DNA of 64,000 nt from Biostraticola tofi (GTDB lineage Bacteria; Pseudomonadota; Gammaproteobacteria; Enterobacterales; Enterobacteriaceae): assembly GCF_004343195.1 (NCBI RefSeq), contig NZ_SMCR01000006.1:1-64000 (forward strand). Direction: 5' to 3'. Shown one piece after another: positions 56,523 to 64,000 of the stretch; the first letter of the stretch is position 1; each line of letters opens with the position of its first letter. A program made the translations under genes and the position numbers. The notes beneath the pieces were generated by a model that ran no database searches, was not told the origin of the DNA, and worked only from the letters and a program-made list of their open reading frames with translations.

Positions 56523-57479
56523 TTACATGAAGAGGCGGTGGGTCGCAGGCAATGAGGAACAAGCCATTTCCTGTTGCGACGTGAGGTAGAGATGTCGAGC
56601 GAGACTGATCGCGCCTTTCACAGGAGGCTCAAGCAACAGCGCCGTTTGGGTAGATTGACCCACCAGTCGACGCACCTCCCGGCTAAAGGCATTGAATAAC
56701 AGGGGCTGACTGACGATCACACCACCCGCACAGACAACGGTACTGACATCCCCCTGTCTTTGTTTCAACAGCGCAACCTGTCTGGCCAGTGCAAGGGCAT
56801 GTGCATTGATGATATCCAGCGCGCGCACCGATCCATTTTTCGCGGCATCGAATACCAATGGTGCCGCTTTGGCCCAAACTCGCGGTTCCTGGGTTGAAAA
56901 GACGTATTCCAGGCCGTGGGGATGATCAACGCCAAACCAGGCCAGTAACTGTTCCGCAAAGGGATCGCTTTCGCCACCGTCGTAGGCCGCCAGTGCGGCT
57001 CTGGCCGCGTCTCTGACAATACCTGTCGCCCCGCCTTCATCGCCGAAAATCCAGCCCCAGCCGCCGACCGTCAGCGCGTTGTCTCCCACGGTGGCGGTGA
57101 CCGATGAACCGGTGCCGGCAATCAGCCCGGTACCGGAAGCTTTACCGTGCGCCAGAATGAGCAAATGCGAATCGTTGAGAACACGCACCCGTGGATAGCG
57201 GGCGGCAAGGGGCCCGCTGAGTACCGCTTCCTGCTCAGGGCTGTCATTGCCATGCACACCGGCGACGACCACCTTAACCATCCCGAGCTGAGCCGTCGTT
57301 GCCTCTACCAGCGCCAGCAGCGCCTTTGCGCGCTGAGTTCCATCAAGACTCGCCCAGCCGGTACTTTCATATACCTGGTCGAGTAAAAGCATGTTGTCAT
57401 AGGCTGACTCGACCTGAATATGGGTTTTGCTGCCTCCCGCATCGATTGCCACCAGAAGCGGTATTTCACTTCTACTCAT
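56523..57479 (-). CDS. BadF/BadG-type N-acetylglucosamine/glucosamine kinase family
   Basis: 318 residues, ASKHA fold. Phosphate-1 motif AIDAGGSKTHIQ (11-22), IAGTGSSV (about 118-125) and WGWIFGDEGGATGIVRDA (about 137-154) match the N-acetyl/glucosamine kinases of the BadF-BcrA group. It is the first gene of the operon, 13 bp before the binding-protein gene. In Vibrio chitobiose loci a BadF-family glucosamine kinase (GspK) accompanies a similar Dpp-type importer, so an amino-sugar substrate is plausible. Confidence 0.85.
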   Translation of the reverse strand: MSRSEIPLLVAIDAGGSKTHIQVESAYDNMLLLDQVYESTGWASLDGTQRAKALLALVEATTAQLGMVKVVVAGVHGNDSPEQEAVLSGPLAARYPRVRVLNDSHLLILAHGKASGTGLIAGTGSSVTATVGDNALTVGGWGWIFGDEGGATGIVRDAARAALAAYDGGESDPFAEQLLAWFGVDHPHGLEYVFSTQEPRVWAKAAPLVFDAAKNGSVRALDIINAHALALARQVALLKQRQGDVSTVVCAGGVIVSQPLLFNAFSREVRRLVGQSTQTALLLEPPVKGAISLARHLYLTSQQEMACSSLPATHRLFM

Positions 57480-57602
57480 TTTGATGATGTCCTTTCACAT
57501 TTGCTTAGCGCCAGGTTAAGCGATCCCCGACCATGCCGGCCCGGTTCGCTCTGTGATCAACGTTAAGCATTGGCTGGTATGATGATGTGGTTGGTATATA
57601 TT

Positions 57603-57617
57603 AAAGTTACAAACTTT
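57603..57617. promoter_or_regulatory. Candidate ROK-regulator operator
   Basis: Perfect inverted repeat AAAGTT-ACA-AACTTT in the 212-bp gap between the divergent kinase and ROK genes, inside an AT-rich stretch. The role is inferred from position. Confidence 0.45.
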
Positions 57618-57691
57618 TATAAATCGGTCAAGCGTGATTGTTGTGAAGTCCATAGCATTTATTTATATTTAACCGACTTAGGGAGAAAGGC

Positions 57692-58882
57692 ATGAACACA
57701 GGCAATGAACCGGCATTAACAGAAGTGGCACAGGCAGTGTTTGCCTGCCTGCTGGCCTTTGGCGAAGCCACCAGAAAACAAATGGCGGAAGAAACCGGCT
57801 TCAGTTTTCCCTCGCTTACCGTCGCTCTGGCCGAACTGGCGGCGGGCAACAGAGTCTGTGAACTGCGCCGTGAACAAGGTGCCCGCGGCAGAGCGACCCT
57901 GGTTTATGGCGTCAGTGATGAGGCCGGGTGGGTGCTGGGGGTTGATATCGGCTCTACGCAAATTAGCTATGTGGGACGCGCGCTGAATGGGAAACTGCTG
58001 GGCAGCGGCAGTATCAAACATGGCGAATCTGCGCTATCGCCGGGCGAGTTGGCGGGTAAACTGGTGGCCGGCGCCGCCTGTCTGCAGGCGATAACAGCGC
58101 CGCCGCAAGTGGTGACGGTGGCAATAAACCAGGTGGTGCCACGTCAATTATTGCATCCCGAACGCCCGCCATCGCGCGCCCTGGAGATAGCGTTGCAATT
58201 TGCCGCTTTTGCCGGTCTACCCTCCTCCACGCCTTTTATTCTCGAAAACAATGTCAATTGTGCTGCGGTCACCGAACACCAGCATGGCCTGATGCGCGGC
58301 TATGAAGATGCGGCCTATATGCAGATAGGCATCGGTATTGGCCTGGGATTTTTCAGTGACGGCACCTTGATTCGTGGCGGCCAGGGATGCAGCGGCGAGC
58401 TGGCGCAGATCCCACTGAGTTGGCATCATTCAGAACCGTCCGGCCCAGATGCTATCGAGCAGCGTTACGGCTCTAACGGCCTGATGCAGAGGGCGGCGGA
58501 AAACGTAAACCCTCAGGCGAGCATCAAACCGCTCTCGCCAAAAGCGCTGTTTGCACTGGCTGACGAGGGTCATCCGCAGGCGCTGGCGCTAATGAGAGAG
58601 TACAGTGTTGCCCTGGGACGTATCGCCACTACGGCTGCGACCATACTCGACCCCAGCATCCTGGTGCTCGGCGGCGGCTTAGCCCGAAATGCGGCCTTTG
58701 CCCGGATGATCGTCGATGAATTTGTGAGTCGGAATCGCGACACGCGGATTGAAATTTCACAGCTGGGGCCAGACGCTACCGTTGAAGGAGCCTGTTTACT
58801 GGCCCGGGATTTAGCCATTAGCCAGATTGTCGCTCGTTTTCATCGGCCCCTATGCGCCAGACCCACTTTATTGCCTCATTGA
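57692..58882 (+). CDS. ROK-family transcriptional regulator (NagC/Mlc/XylR type)
   Basis: 396 residues. The N-terminal winged helix (about 8-65; ATRKQMAEETGFSFPSLTVALAEL) is followed by a ROK sugar-binding domain (about 85-380; GVDIGSTQISYV, GIGLGFFSDGTLIRGGQGCSGELAQ). The usual CxCGxxGC zinc motif is absent. The protein thus looks like a regulator, not a kinase. It is divergent from the kinase/ABC/uxuA-like operon, the likely target. Confidence 0.9.
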   Translation: MNTGNEPALTEVAQAVFACLLAFGEATRKQMAEETGFSFPSLTVALAELAAGNRVCELRREQGARGRATLVYGVSDEAGWVLGVDIGSTQISYVGRALNGKLLGSGSIKHGESALSPGELAGKLVAGAACLQAITAPPQVVTVAINQVVPRQLLHPERPPSRALEIALQFAAFAGLPSSTPFILENNVNCAAVTEHQHGLMRGYEDAAYMQIGIGIGLGFFSDGTLIRGGQGCSGELAQIPLSWHHSEPSGPDAIEQRYGSNGLMQRAAENVNPQASIKPLSPKALFALADEGHPQALALMREYSVALGRIATTAATILDPSILVLGGGLARNAAFARMIVDEFVSRNRDTRIEISQLGPDATVEGACLLARDLAISQIVARFHRPLCARPTLLPH

Positions 58883-59246
58883 CCGGGGGTACGGCCAGGC
58901 AATACCCCTGTTCAAACCAGCGCTAGCAAGTGCGTAGCGTCTGTTTATGCAGACACCCGGTTCGTATTTGTGAATCCAAACAAATTGTGCCATGCGGTAA
59001 TCTCTCCCGTTCTCTCTCCATTACCTGTGCCCCACAGCATTACGTCGAAAAGGGAGCTCACGTTCTGCGTCGGATTATTCAGTCCGTTTCCAAGGCATAA
59101 ATCCAAACGAGAGTTAAATAAAAGTTGATAAAATCGCTAACTCAGGTCACTGCATTGGCGTCGATTTTGCGCTCGGGTTAATATCGGAAATTATATATTT
59201 CATCACACTCTATTACAGAGTGCCTTATTTCCGTGGAAAGTAAAGC
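58883..59246. other. Gap upstream of the GT9-like gene
   Basis: 364 bp; the last 200 are AT-rich and probably carry a promoter. No gene or clear motif seen. Confidence 0.4.
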
Positions 59247-60389
59247 ATGGCATTTCAGCATATCAGGACATTAAACCGTCGCAAAAACGTGTACCTGAAA
59301 AAGATTAAACTTGATATTAAATTATTTTTTCTCGATAAATTATCTCGTTCACGTCCTCATACTCAACCCGAAAGAATGAATATTATCATTCTATGTAATG
59401 GGTTTGGCATTGGTGACGCCATTGTCACCACCGGTCTGATTTTTTCACTTCATCAGCATGGGCATACCGTCACGGTGTTGTGCGAAAAAAGAACAGCATT
59501 TATCTTTGAGTACTCTCCTGCGGTGGAGCATGTTGTCATATATGATGGGTTGCGGCATCTTCGCTCACAGCATAGATCGCGTTACGACCTTCTTATTGAC
59601 ATCAATGAGAAAAACCACCTTAGTCCGCTGCGTTTTAGAATCATCAAAGCATTAAAGCCAGCAATAGCTTTGGGGATTAACCAGAGCAACTATAATATTT
59701 ATGATGTTTCAGTTTATTACCGGCAGCCGTTGAAACATATCAGTAATAAGCATCAGGAAATATTGCATCACCTGGGGCTTGCTGTTGACAATTACAGCTA
59801 TCACCTTACCGTCCCTGAGAACATTACCCTAGAGGTGAAGGCGTTTATTTCTCAGCTTGATTCAGACAATTTCGTGGTCATCAATCCGTTTGCATCAGAG
59901 CTTAGCCGAGACATGTCCGATGCCCAGATTGAAACCCTGACTAAGTATATCCTTCAGGAAATTGGAAAAACGGTTATATTTATAGGGACGCCGTGCCAAT
60001 TAGAGCGTATAACGGTGAAATCAGGCATAAAGTTTCCCTCTGCTACCTTTTTGCATGCGGCAGCACTGATAGAATCGGCAAAGCTGGTCATTTCGCCGGA
60101 TACATCAATCGTTCATTTGTGCAAGATATATGACAAAAAACTTGTCTGCCTCTACAACAATAAAATTATCAACGATGGAGAGCAGAACAATATCGTATGG
60201 GGTCCCGGTTACAGCAATGCCATGCAAATTCTTTCCACCGGCAACCGGATTGACGATATCTCTGCTGATGTCCTGTGCCGAACCGTTCTGGACGCGGCAA
60301 TACAGCTAGGCTGGACCATTCCCGCTATAACTCGAATCAACGGCGAACTGCGTAATTTCGATGCACTGTTGGCGGAAATGACCCATTGA
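59247..60389 (+). CDS. GT9 (heptosyltransferase)-like glycosyltransferase
   Basis: 380 residues. The N-terminal Rossmann half has NGFGIGDAIVTTGLIFSL (about 51-68); the C-terminal half has VVINPFAS and LVISPDTSIVHLCK, the ADP-heptose-binding pattern of GT9. A basic N-terminal helix (residues 1-45) is extra. GC is lower than in the flanking sugar loci. No LPS-core genes adjoin it, so the acceptor could be LPS, a surface polymer or a protein. Confidence 0.78.
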   Translation: MAFQHIRTLNRRKNVYLKKIKLDIKLFFLDKLSRSRPHTQPERMNIIILCNGFGIGDAIVTTGLIFSLHQHGHTVTVLCEKRTAFIFEYSPAVEHVVIYDGLRHLRSQHRSRYDLLIDINEKNHLSPLRFRIIKALKPAIALGINQSNYNIYDVSVYYRQPLKHISNKHQEILHHLGLAVDNYSYHLTVPENITLEVKAFISQLDSDNFVVINPFASELSRDMSDAQIETLTKYILQEIGKTVIFIGTPCQLERITVKSGIKFPSATFLHAAALIESAKLVISPDTSIVHLCKIYDKKLVCLYNNKIINDGEQNNIVWGPGYSNAMQILSTGNRIDDISADVLCRTVLDAAIQLGWTIPAITRINGELRNFDALLAEMTH

Positions 60390-60633
60390 AGCCAACGCCA
60401 TTCGGACTGCGGACTGGTCACCGCCAGGCAGGCTTCAATCCTTAGTCTTACCGCGACTATTGATGCCAATGCCGGTAACACCGCCGGTACTAAGCCGGCC
60501 GGGTTATCCGAGCCCAGTGGCAGTTGAACGCTCGCTGAATTAACCTGTACATATCCCTGAATAGAGTTATTCGCTTTACTTTCCAACTGTCAGCCTGTTT
60601 TATGCTCTTCTTTATTTTTGAAAGGGCCATAAG

Positions 60634-61467
60634 ATGTTCTCTGTAAACAGCTGCCATAATAGTATCACTTTATATACTTTACCCGGAAATGATTTGGATG
60701 ATTTGGCATACCCTGAAAAGCAGCATATAAGATATCTAAATGGCATTTCCAAAAATGGGAATATATCTCTTCCAATCAGCGAGACTGAGGCAATAAATGA
60801 AGTGCAAGACTGGTACGGCACCCATTTTATCAACAATGTTACCTTTTTGAATCTCTCTGAAGAAATCATTAATTTCAACCTCAACAGCGCGTTTGCAAAA
60901 GCGAATTTCATTGATTGGTTTTCATTCCGGGATTTTAAGGAAGATGGCTACATCCGAATAAATAATTTTTTACGCAATGTTAGCAACCAGGACCGCCGGA
61001 CGCCTTTAGATGTATTTCAGCTTAAGTTATCCCTGATGCACCAAATGGTGTATCAATCCACCACCTTTAGCAACAATCTTACGTTAATGCGCGGCGAAAT
61101 AAGACCCAGTTACGTCAAGCGCCAATGGCATGAAGGGTCTATTTTTTCCGCCAAAACGTTTATGAGCACCTCCCGGGACGAAGCGGCGGCCAGGACATTT
61201 TGTGGTCCTAAAGATGCATTAAAGTATGGCCAGATATATGTATTCTATACCATCACCAATAATAATCCTTACGCAGGCGCCAATATTTCCGATATCTTGT
61301 GCGATGGAGAAGAAGAATACGTGTTCCTGCCCAACACGGAATTTGTGATAACAAGCATGGATTATGACAAGCATGCGAAGGTGTTGTCTGTCGGATTATC
61401 CACCTGCCAATCAAATAGCCACGAGTTTACCTCCCGTCTGCATGAGCTGGTTTTTTCTACCAAATAA
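60634..61467 (+). CDS. Stand-alone R-S-E-type mono-ADP-ribosyltransferase (toxin/effector-like)
   Basis: 277 residues. The C-terminal half carries the R-S-E motif set of arginine-type ADP-ribosyltransferase toxins: Arg153 in LMRGEI, Ser178-Thr179-Ser180 in FMSTSRD, and an acidic cluster E226-E227-E228 followed by YVFLPNTEF, at the place of the ExE loop (ARTT loop). Residues 1-120 match nothing I recognise. There is no signal peptide and no TPS domain, so export would need a type III, type VI or other route. AAAGGG precedes the ATG. AT-richer than its neighbours. I see no immunity gene beside it. Confidence 0.78.
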   Translation: MFSVNSCHNSITLYTLPGNDLDDLAYPEKQHIRYLNGISKNGNISLPISETEAINEVQDWYGTHFINNVTFLNLSEEIINFNLNSAFAKANFIDWFSFRDFKEDGYIRINNFLRNVSNQDRRTPLDVFQLKLSLMHQMVYQSTTFSNNLTLMRGEIRPSYVKRQWHEGSIFSAKTFMSTSRDEAAARTFCGPKDALKYGQIYVFYTITNNNPYAGANISDILCDGEEEYVFLPNTEFVITSMDYDKHAKVLSVGLSTCQSNSHEFTSRLHELVFSTK

Positions 61468-62042
61468 AATCCGTACCACAGAGTGAGTAAGGCGCCACGG
61501 CGGCATCAGCCAAAATCCTCGGCTGACCATGCTAAGAATGGATGGCGCCTTGAGTTTGTTCGATTGCTGTTAAATCAATTCTGCAAAAGGTTAACCTATC
61601 TGTATCCTGCCCCTGTGAATGACATTACGGCCTGTGACCAACTTATGCATCGACATCATGTGCTGTCTGCAAAACTGACTGGATAATTGACATTCCCTGG
61701 GCATCGAGATCAGTTCTAAAAATCCATGAACAGAGAGCATATCGCCGCTACCCTGCTACCGGCTAAGCACAGTCATCAGTCGAGAACGTCTGCAGAGCGC
61801 GCCCGGCCATGCCAGCTACAGATTCCTCAGGCTTGAGGATAAAATTGCGGCAGGGTTCGCTTCATGACCGATGCCGCTGCGCATAACTGCCGATATTCTC
61901 GCGTATTGTGGCATAATAGTGTCTATCCAGGCAGAACCGAGACCACAGACGATGCTTCACATTCAGACACGAGTATCCCCAGGCCCAGCAAAAATTTTGC
62001 GCAGATCATTCCTTCATGCGCTGAAATAAGGTACAAGGCTGC
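61468..62042. other. Gap upstream of the RIO kinase gene
   Basis: 575 bp; several short frames (60-67 codons) lack a ribosome site or any recognisable features. I see no gene or RNA. Confidence 0.4.
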
Positions 62043-62897
62043 ATGAAAATTCCAAATAGAATCCAGCCGCTGGTCGATGATGGCCTAGTCGATGATGTCA
62101 TCCGCCGACTGAAAAGCGGCAAAGAAGCCGATGTCTACACCGTGTTATGCGGTGACAACATCCGTTGCGCCAAAGTGTACAAAGAAGCCAGCCAGCGCAG
62201 CTTCAAGCAGGCTGTGCAGTATCAGGAAGGCCGTACCGTCCGTAATAGTCGTAATGCCCGGGCAATGCAGAAAGGGTCGAAATTCGGCCGTAAACAGCAG
62301 GAAGAATCCTGGCAGACGGCCGAGGTTGACGCGCTGTTCCGTCTGGCCAATGCCGGCGTTCGCGTGCCGCAACCTTATCTCTGCCTGGATGGCGTGCTGC
62401 TGATGGAGCTTATCACTGACGCCGACGGCATGGCGGCGCCACGTCTAAGTGATGTCATTCTGACTGAACAGCAGGCCCTGGCCGATTTCGACACGATGAT
62501 TCGCAATATCGTGCGGATGCTGTGTGCCGGCGTCGTACATGGCGATTTGTCTGAATTCAACGTGCTGATGGATGCGGAGGGGCCGGTGATTATCGACCTT
62601 CCCCAGGCGGTCGACGCTGCCGCGAACAATCATGCTGAATCGATGTTCGAACGCGACGTCAATAATATGACCGAGTATTACGGTCAGTTCGCCCCGCAAT
62701 TGCTTACCACGCGCTATGCAAAAGAAATCTGGGCCCGTTACGAAGAGGGCAAGCTGACGCCGGAAACCATCCTCACCGGGGAATTCGCCGAAGATACCCA
62801 TAAAGCTGATGTGGATGCGCTGCTGGATGAGATTATCTCCGCCGAGAACGAACACTACGAGCGCCAGCGAGCTCAGAAAGAGCGGGACGATCTCTAA
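62043..62897 (+). CDS. RIO1-family atypical Ser/Thr protein kinase
   Basis: 284 residues. RIO fold: GKEADVY phosphate-loop region (26-32), ATP-lysine Lys44 (AKVYKE), hinge LMELI, catalytic loop VHGDLSEFNVLM (Asp168, Asn173) and metal loop IIDLPQAVD (Asp185). All catalytic residues are present, so it should be active as kinase or ATPase. RIO kinases mature ribosomes in archaea and eukaryotes; a few bacteria have one of unknown role. The C-terminus is acidic and basic-alternating (ENEHYERQRAQKERDD). Confidence 0.92.
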   Translation: MKIPNRIQPLVDDGLVDDVIRRLKSGKEADVYTVLCGDNIRCAKVYKEASQRSFKQAVQYQEGRTVRNSRNARAMQKGSKFGRKQQEESWQTAEVDALFRLANAGVRVPQPYLCLDGVLLMELITDADGMAAPRLSDVILTEQQALADFDTMIRNIVRMLCAGVVHGDLSEFNVLMDAEGPVIIDLPQAVDAAANNHAESMFERDVNNMTEYYGQFAPQLLTTRYAKEIWARYEEGKLTPETILTGEFAEDTHKADVDALLDEIISAENEHYERQRAQKERDDL

Positions 62898-63005
62898 CAC
62901 AGACGTCAAGCGATCTGACCGCCGCGAGTCCGGCTGACGTCAAGGGCCGATCTGCTGCCAACGGTGAAAGGAAAAGCCGTTGAGCATAACGGCCCCATTA
63001 TGACG

Positions 63006-63095
63006 TTAAGCCTTAAGCCATTAAGCCTGAAGCCATTAAGCCATTAAGCCATTAAGCCATTGAGCCGTTAAGCCGTTAAGCCGTTTGCCATTAAG
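63006..63095. repeat. 8-bp tandem repeat (AAGCCATT/AAGCCGTT)
   Basis: About eleven copies of an octamer, four of them perfect AAGCCATT in a row and three AAGCCGTT. It lies in the gap between the convergent RIO kinase and LacI genes, ending 11 bases short of the LacI stop codon. Confidence 0.9.
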
Positions 63096-63106
63096 CACTT
63101 AGGCCA

Positions 63107-64000
63107 TCAGGCGCTTTGGCGGGCCATCAATTTAAAGCCGACATCAACAATATTATTTGCAACCGGCCGCCCTTCTATCTTGGCTATCAGAATATCCGCA
63201 GCCCGCTGCCCTATCGCCTTCTTGTCAATATGCACCGTTGAAATGGACGGCGAACAGCAATGGGCGAAATCCAGATCGCCAAAGCCCATTACCGCCAGTT
63301 CGGCCGGTACTGAGATGCCGTTGATGCCTGCTTCAACGATTACCCCCTGGGCCAGGGCATCCGAACTGCAGATGATAGCGTCAAACGACTGACCGGTGGC
63401 CATCAGTTGAACCAGCCCCTGACGGCCCAGTTCCAGAATGGCGGGCGTAGGCACCCGAATGATCGGAATATCCGTTATGCCATGCGGTTTAACTCCCGCC
63501 AAGATACCTTGGCGGCGGATCTCGGCCCGTTCGTCGTCTGCCCACACCATGCCAAAACGACGATAGCCTTTGCCCATCAGATAACCGGCGATGTCATTGC
63601 CCACCTTTTCGTGGGAAAACCCTACCAGCATATCAATCGGCGTCGGTGTTAAATCCCAGATTTCCACAACCGGTACTCCGGTCAGCAACAGGCGCTTTTT
63701 CAATAGCTGGGTGTGATTGATCCCGGTAAGCACGATGCCGTCAGGTTTTCTGCTCAGAATGGCCGATACGAGCTGTTCCTCTGACTGCTGGGCATAACCC
63801 GCCAGGCAAAGCAGCATATGATAGCCATAAACCGCCAGTTGATCACTTAGCGCCTGTATGGAATCGACGAACATGGCATTGTTTATCTGAGGTACTGCCA
63901 CCGCAATCATTTTGCTGCGCTTAGATGCCAGCCCACCCGCCAGCAGATTGGGAATATAGCCAGTCAACGCAATGGCGGCGTTGACTTTTTCAATGGTTTG
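63107..64000 (-). CDS. LacI-family regulator (GntR-like), 5' end outside window
   Basis: 298 codons visible; the frame is open at the right edge, where QTIEKVNAAIALTGYIPN is the end of the LacI DNA-binding domain and its hinge. The HTH itself is outside. The effector domain (EIWDLTPTPIDMLVGFSHEKVG; VMGFGDLDFAHCCSPSISTV) resembles the gluconate repressor GntR of enterics. Probable ligand: a sugar acid; target not visible. Confidence 0.87.
   Translation of the reverse strand, partial: QTIEKVNAAIALTGYIPNLLAGGLASKRSKMIAVAVPQINNAMFVDSIQALSDQLAVYGYHMLLCLAGYAQQSEEQLVSAILSRKPDGIVLTGINHTQLLKKRLLLTGVPVVEIWDLTPTPIDMLVGFSHEKVGNDIAGYLMGKGYRRFGMVWADDERAEIRRQGILAGVKPHGITDIPIIRVPTPAILELGRQGLVQLMATGQSFDAIICSSDALAQGVIVEAGINGISVPAELAVMGFGDLDFAHCCSPSISTVHIDKKAIGQRAADILIAKIEGRPVANNIVDVGFKLMARQSA

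Noticed and set aside
61864..62046. 60-codon frame just before the RIO kinase gene
   Set aside because: Short, overlaps the RIO start, no ribosome site or family resemblance.

Overview
The window looks like chromosomal DNA of a fairly GC-rich enterobacterium (Enterobacterales). The evidence is a BtsS/BtsR-type pyruvate-sensing pair, a tRNA-Asn that matches the enteric form, YaiL-, YeaQ- and DUF883-type stress proteins, a PrpA-type phosphatase, a complete histidine-utilisation (hut) set, and a haemolysin/haemagglutinin two-partner secretion locus. The mix of accessory genes, decayed mobile DNA and many short tandem repeats would suit a Sodalis/Pectobacteriaceae-like plant, soil or insect-associated species, but I cannot name the genus from sequence alone.

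Layout. 1-8717 (minus): a two-partner secretion locus. A TpsB transporter is followed by a giant CdiA/FhaB-like exoprotein that begins at a TTG codon and runs off the left edge, so its C-terminus (possible toxin) and any immunity gene are not visible. 8718-9683: an AT-rich promoter region and four consecutive arrays of different heptanucleotide repeats. 9684-23279: ordinary metabolism and regulation: SGNH hydrolase with a divergent LysR; EamA exporter with a divergent MocR regulator; btsSR; an oxidoreductase, an SDR and a GABA-type aminotransferase; YeaQ/DUF883; a PrpA-type phosphatase; a second EamA exporter. 23527-31039: hutU, hutH, hutD (minus) and hutC, hutI, hutG (plus), with three candidate HutC operators. 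No histidine/urocanate transporter is present here.

31434-37506 has the marks of an eroded genomic island next to tRNA-Asn: a P4-type integrase remnant, a LysR/MFS efflux pair, an internally deleted IS2-type element, an IS66 tail fragment and an alpha/beta hydrolase pseudogene, then yaiL and a cold-shock-domain gene. 38251-43617 (plus) is a carbohydrate locus: LacY-type symporter, GH88 unsaturated uronyl hydrolase, DUF2264 protein and AraC regulator. 43976-48376: an Ala/Thr/Pro-rich lipoprotein and a three-SDR cluster (one with a Tat signal) divergent from a TetR regulator. 48455-50077: a lipoprotein carboxylesterase.

50386-58882 is a second sugar locus: a BadF-type sugar kinase, a complete Opp/Dpp-type ABC importer and a UxuA-like mannonate dehydratase in one tight operon, divergent from a ROK regulator. 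With the GH88 locus 7 kb away, it suggests that the region serves import and catabolism of uronic-acid/amino-sugar oligosaccharides. 59247-64000: a GT9-like protein, a stand-alone R-S-E-type ADP-ribosyltransferase, a RIO-family kinase and the 3' part of a LacI regulator.

A recurring peculiarity is short tandem repeats with many unrelated units (7, 8, 25, 28, 35 and 38 bp) in the gaps after genes. Two of these arrays start inside the last codons of the upstream gene.
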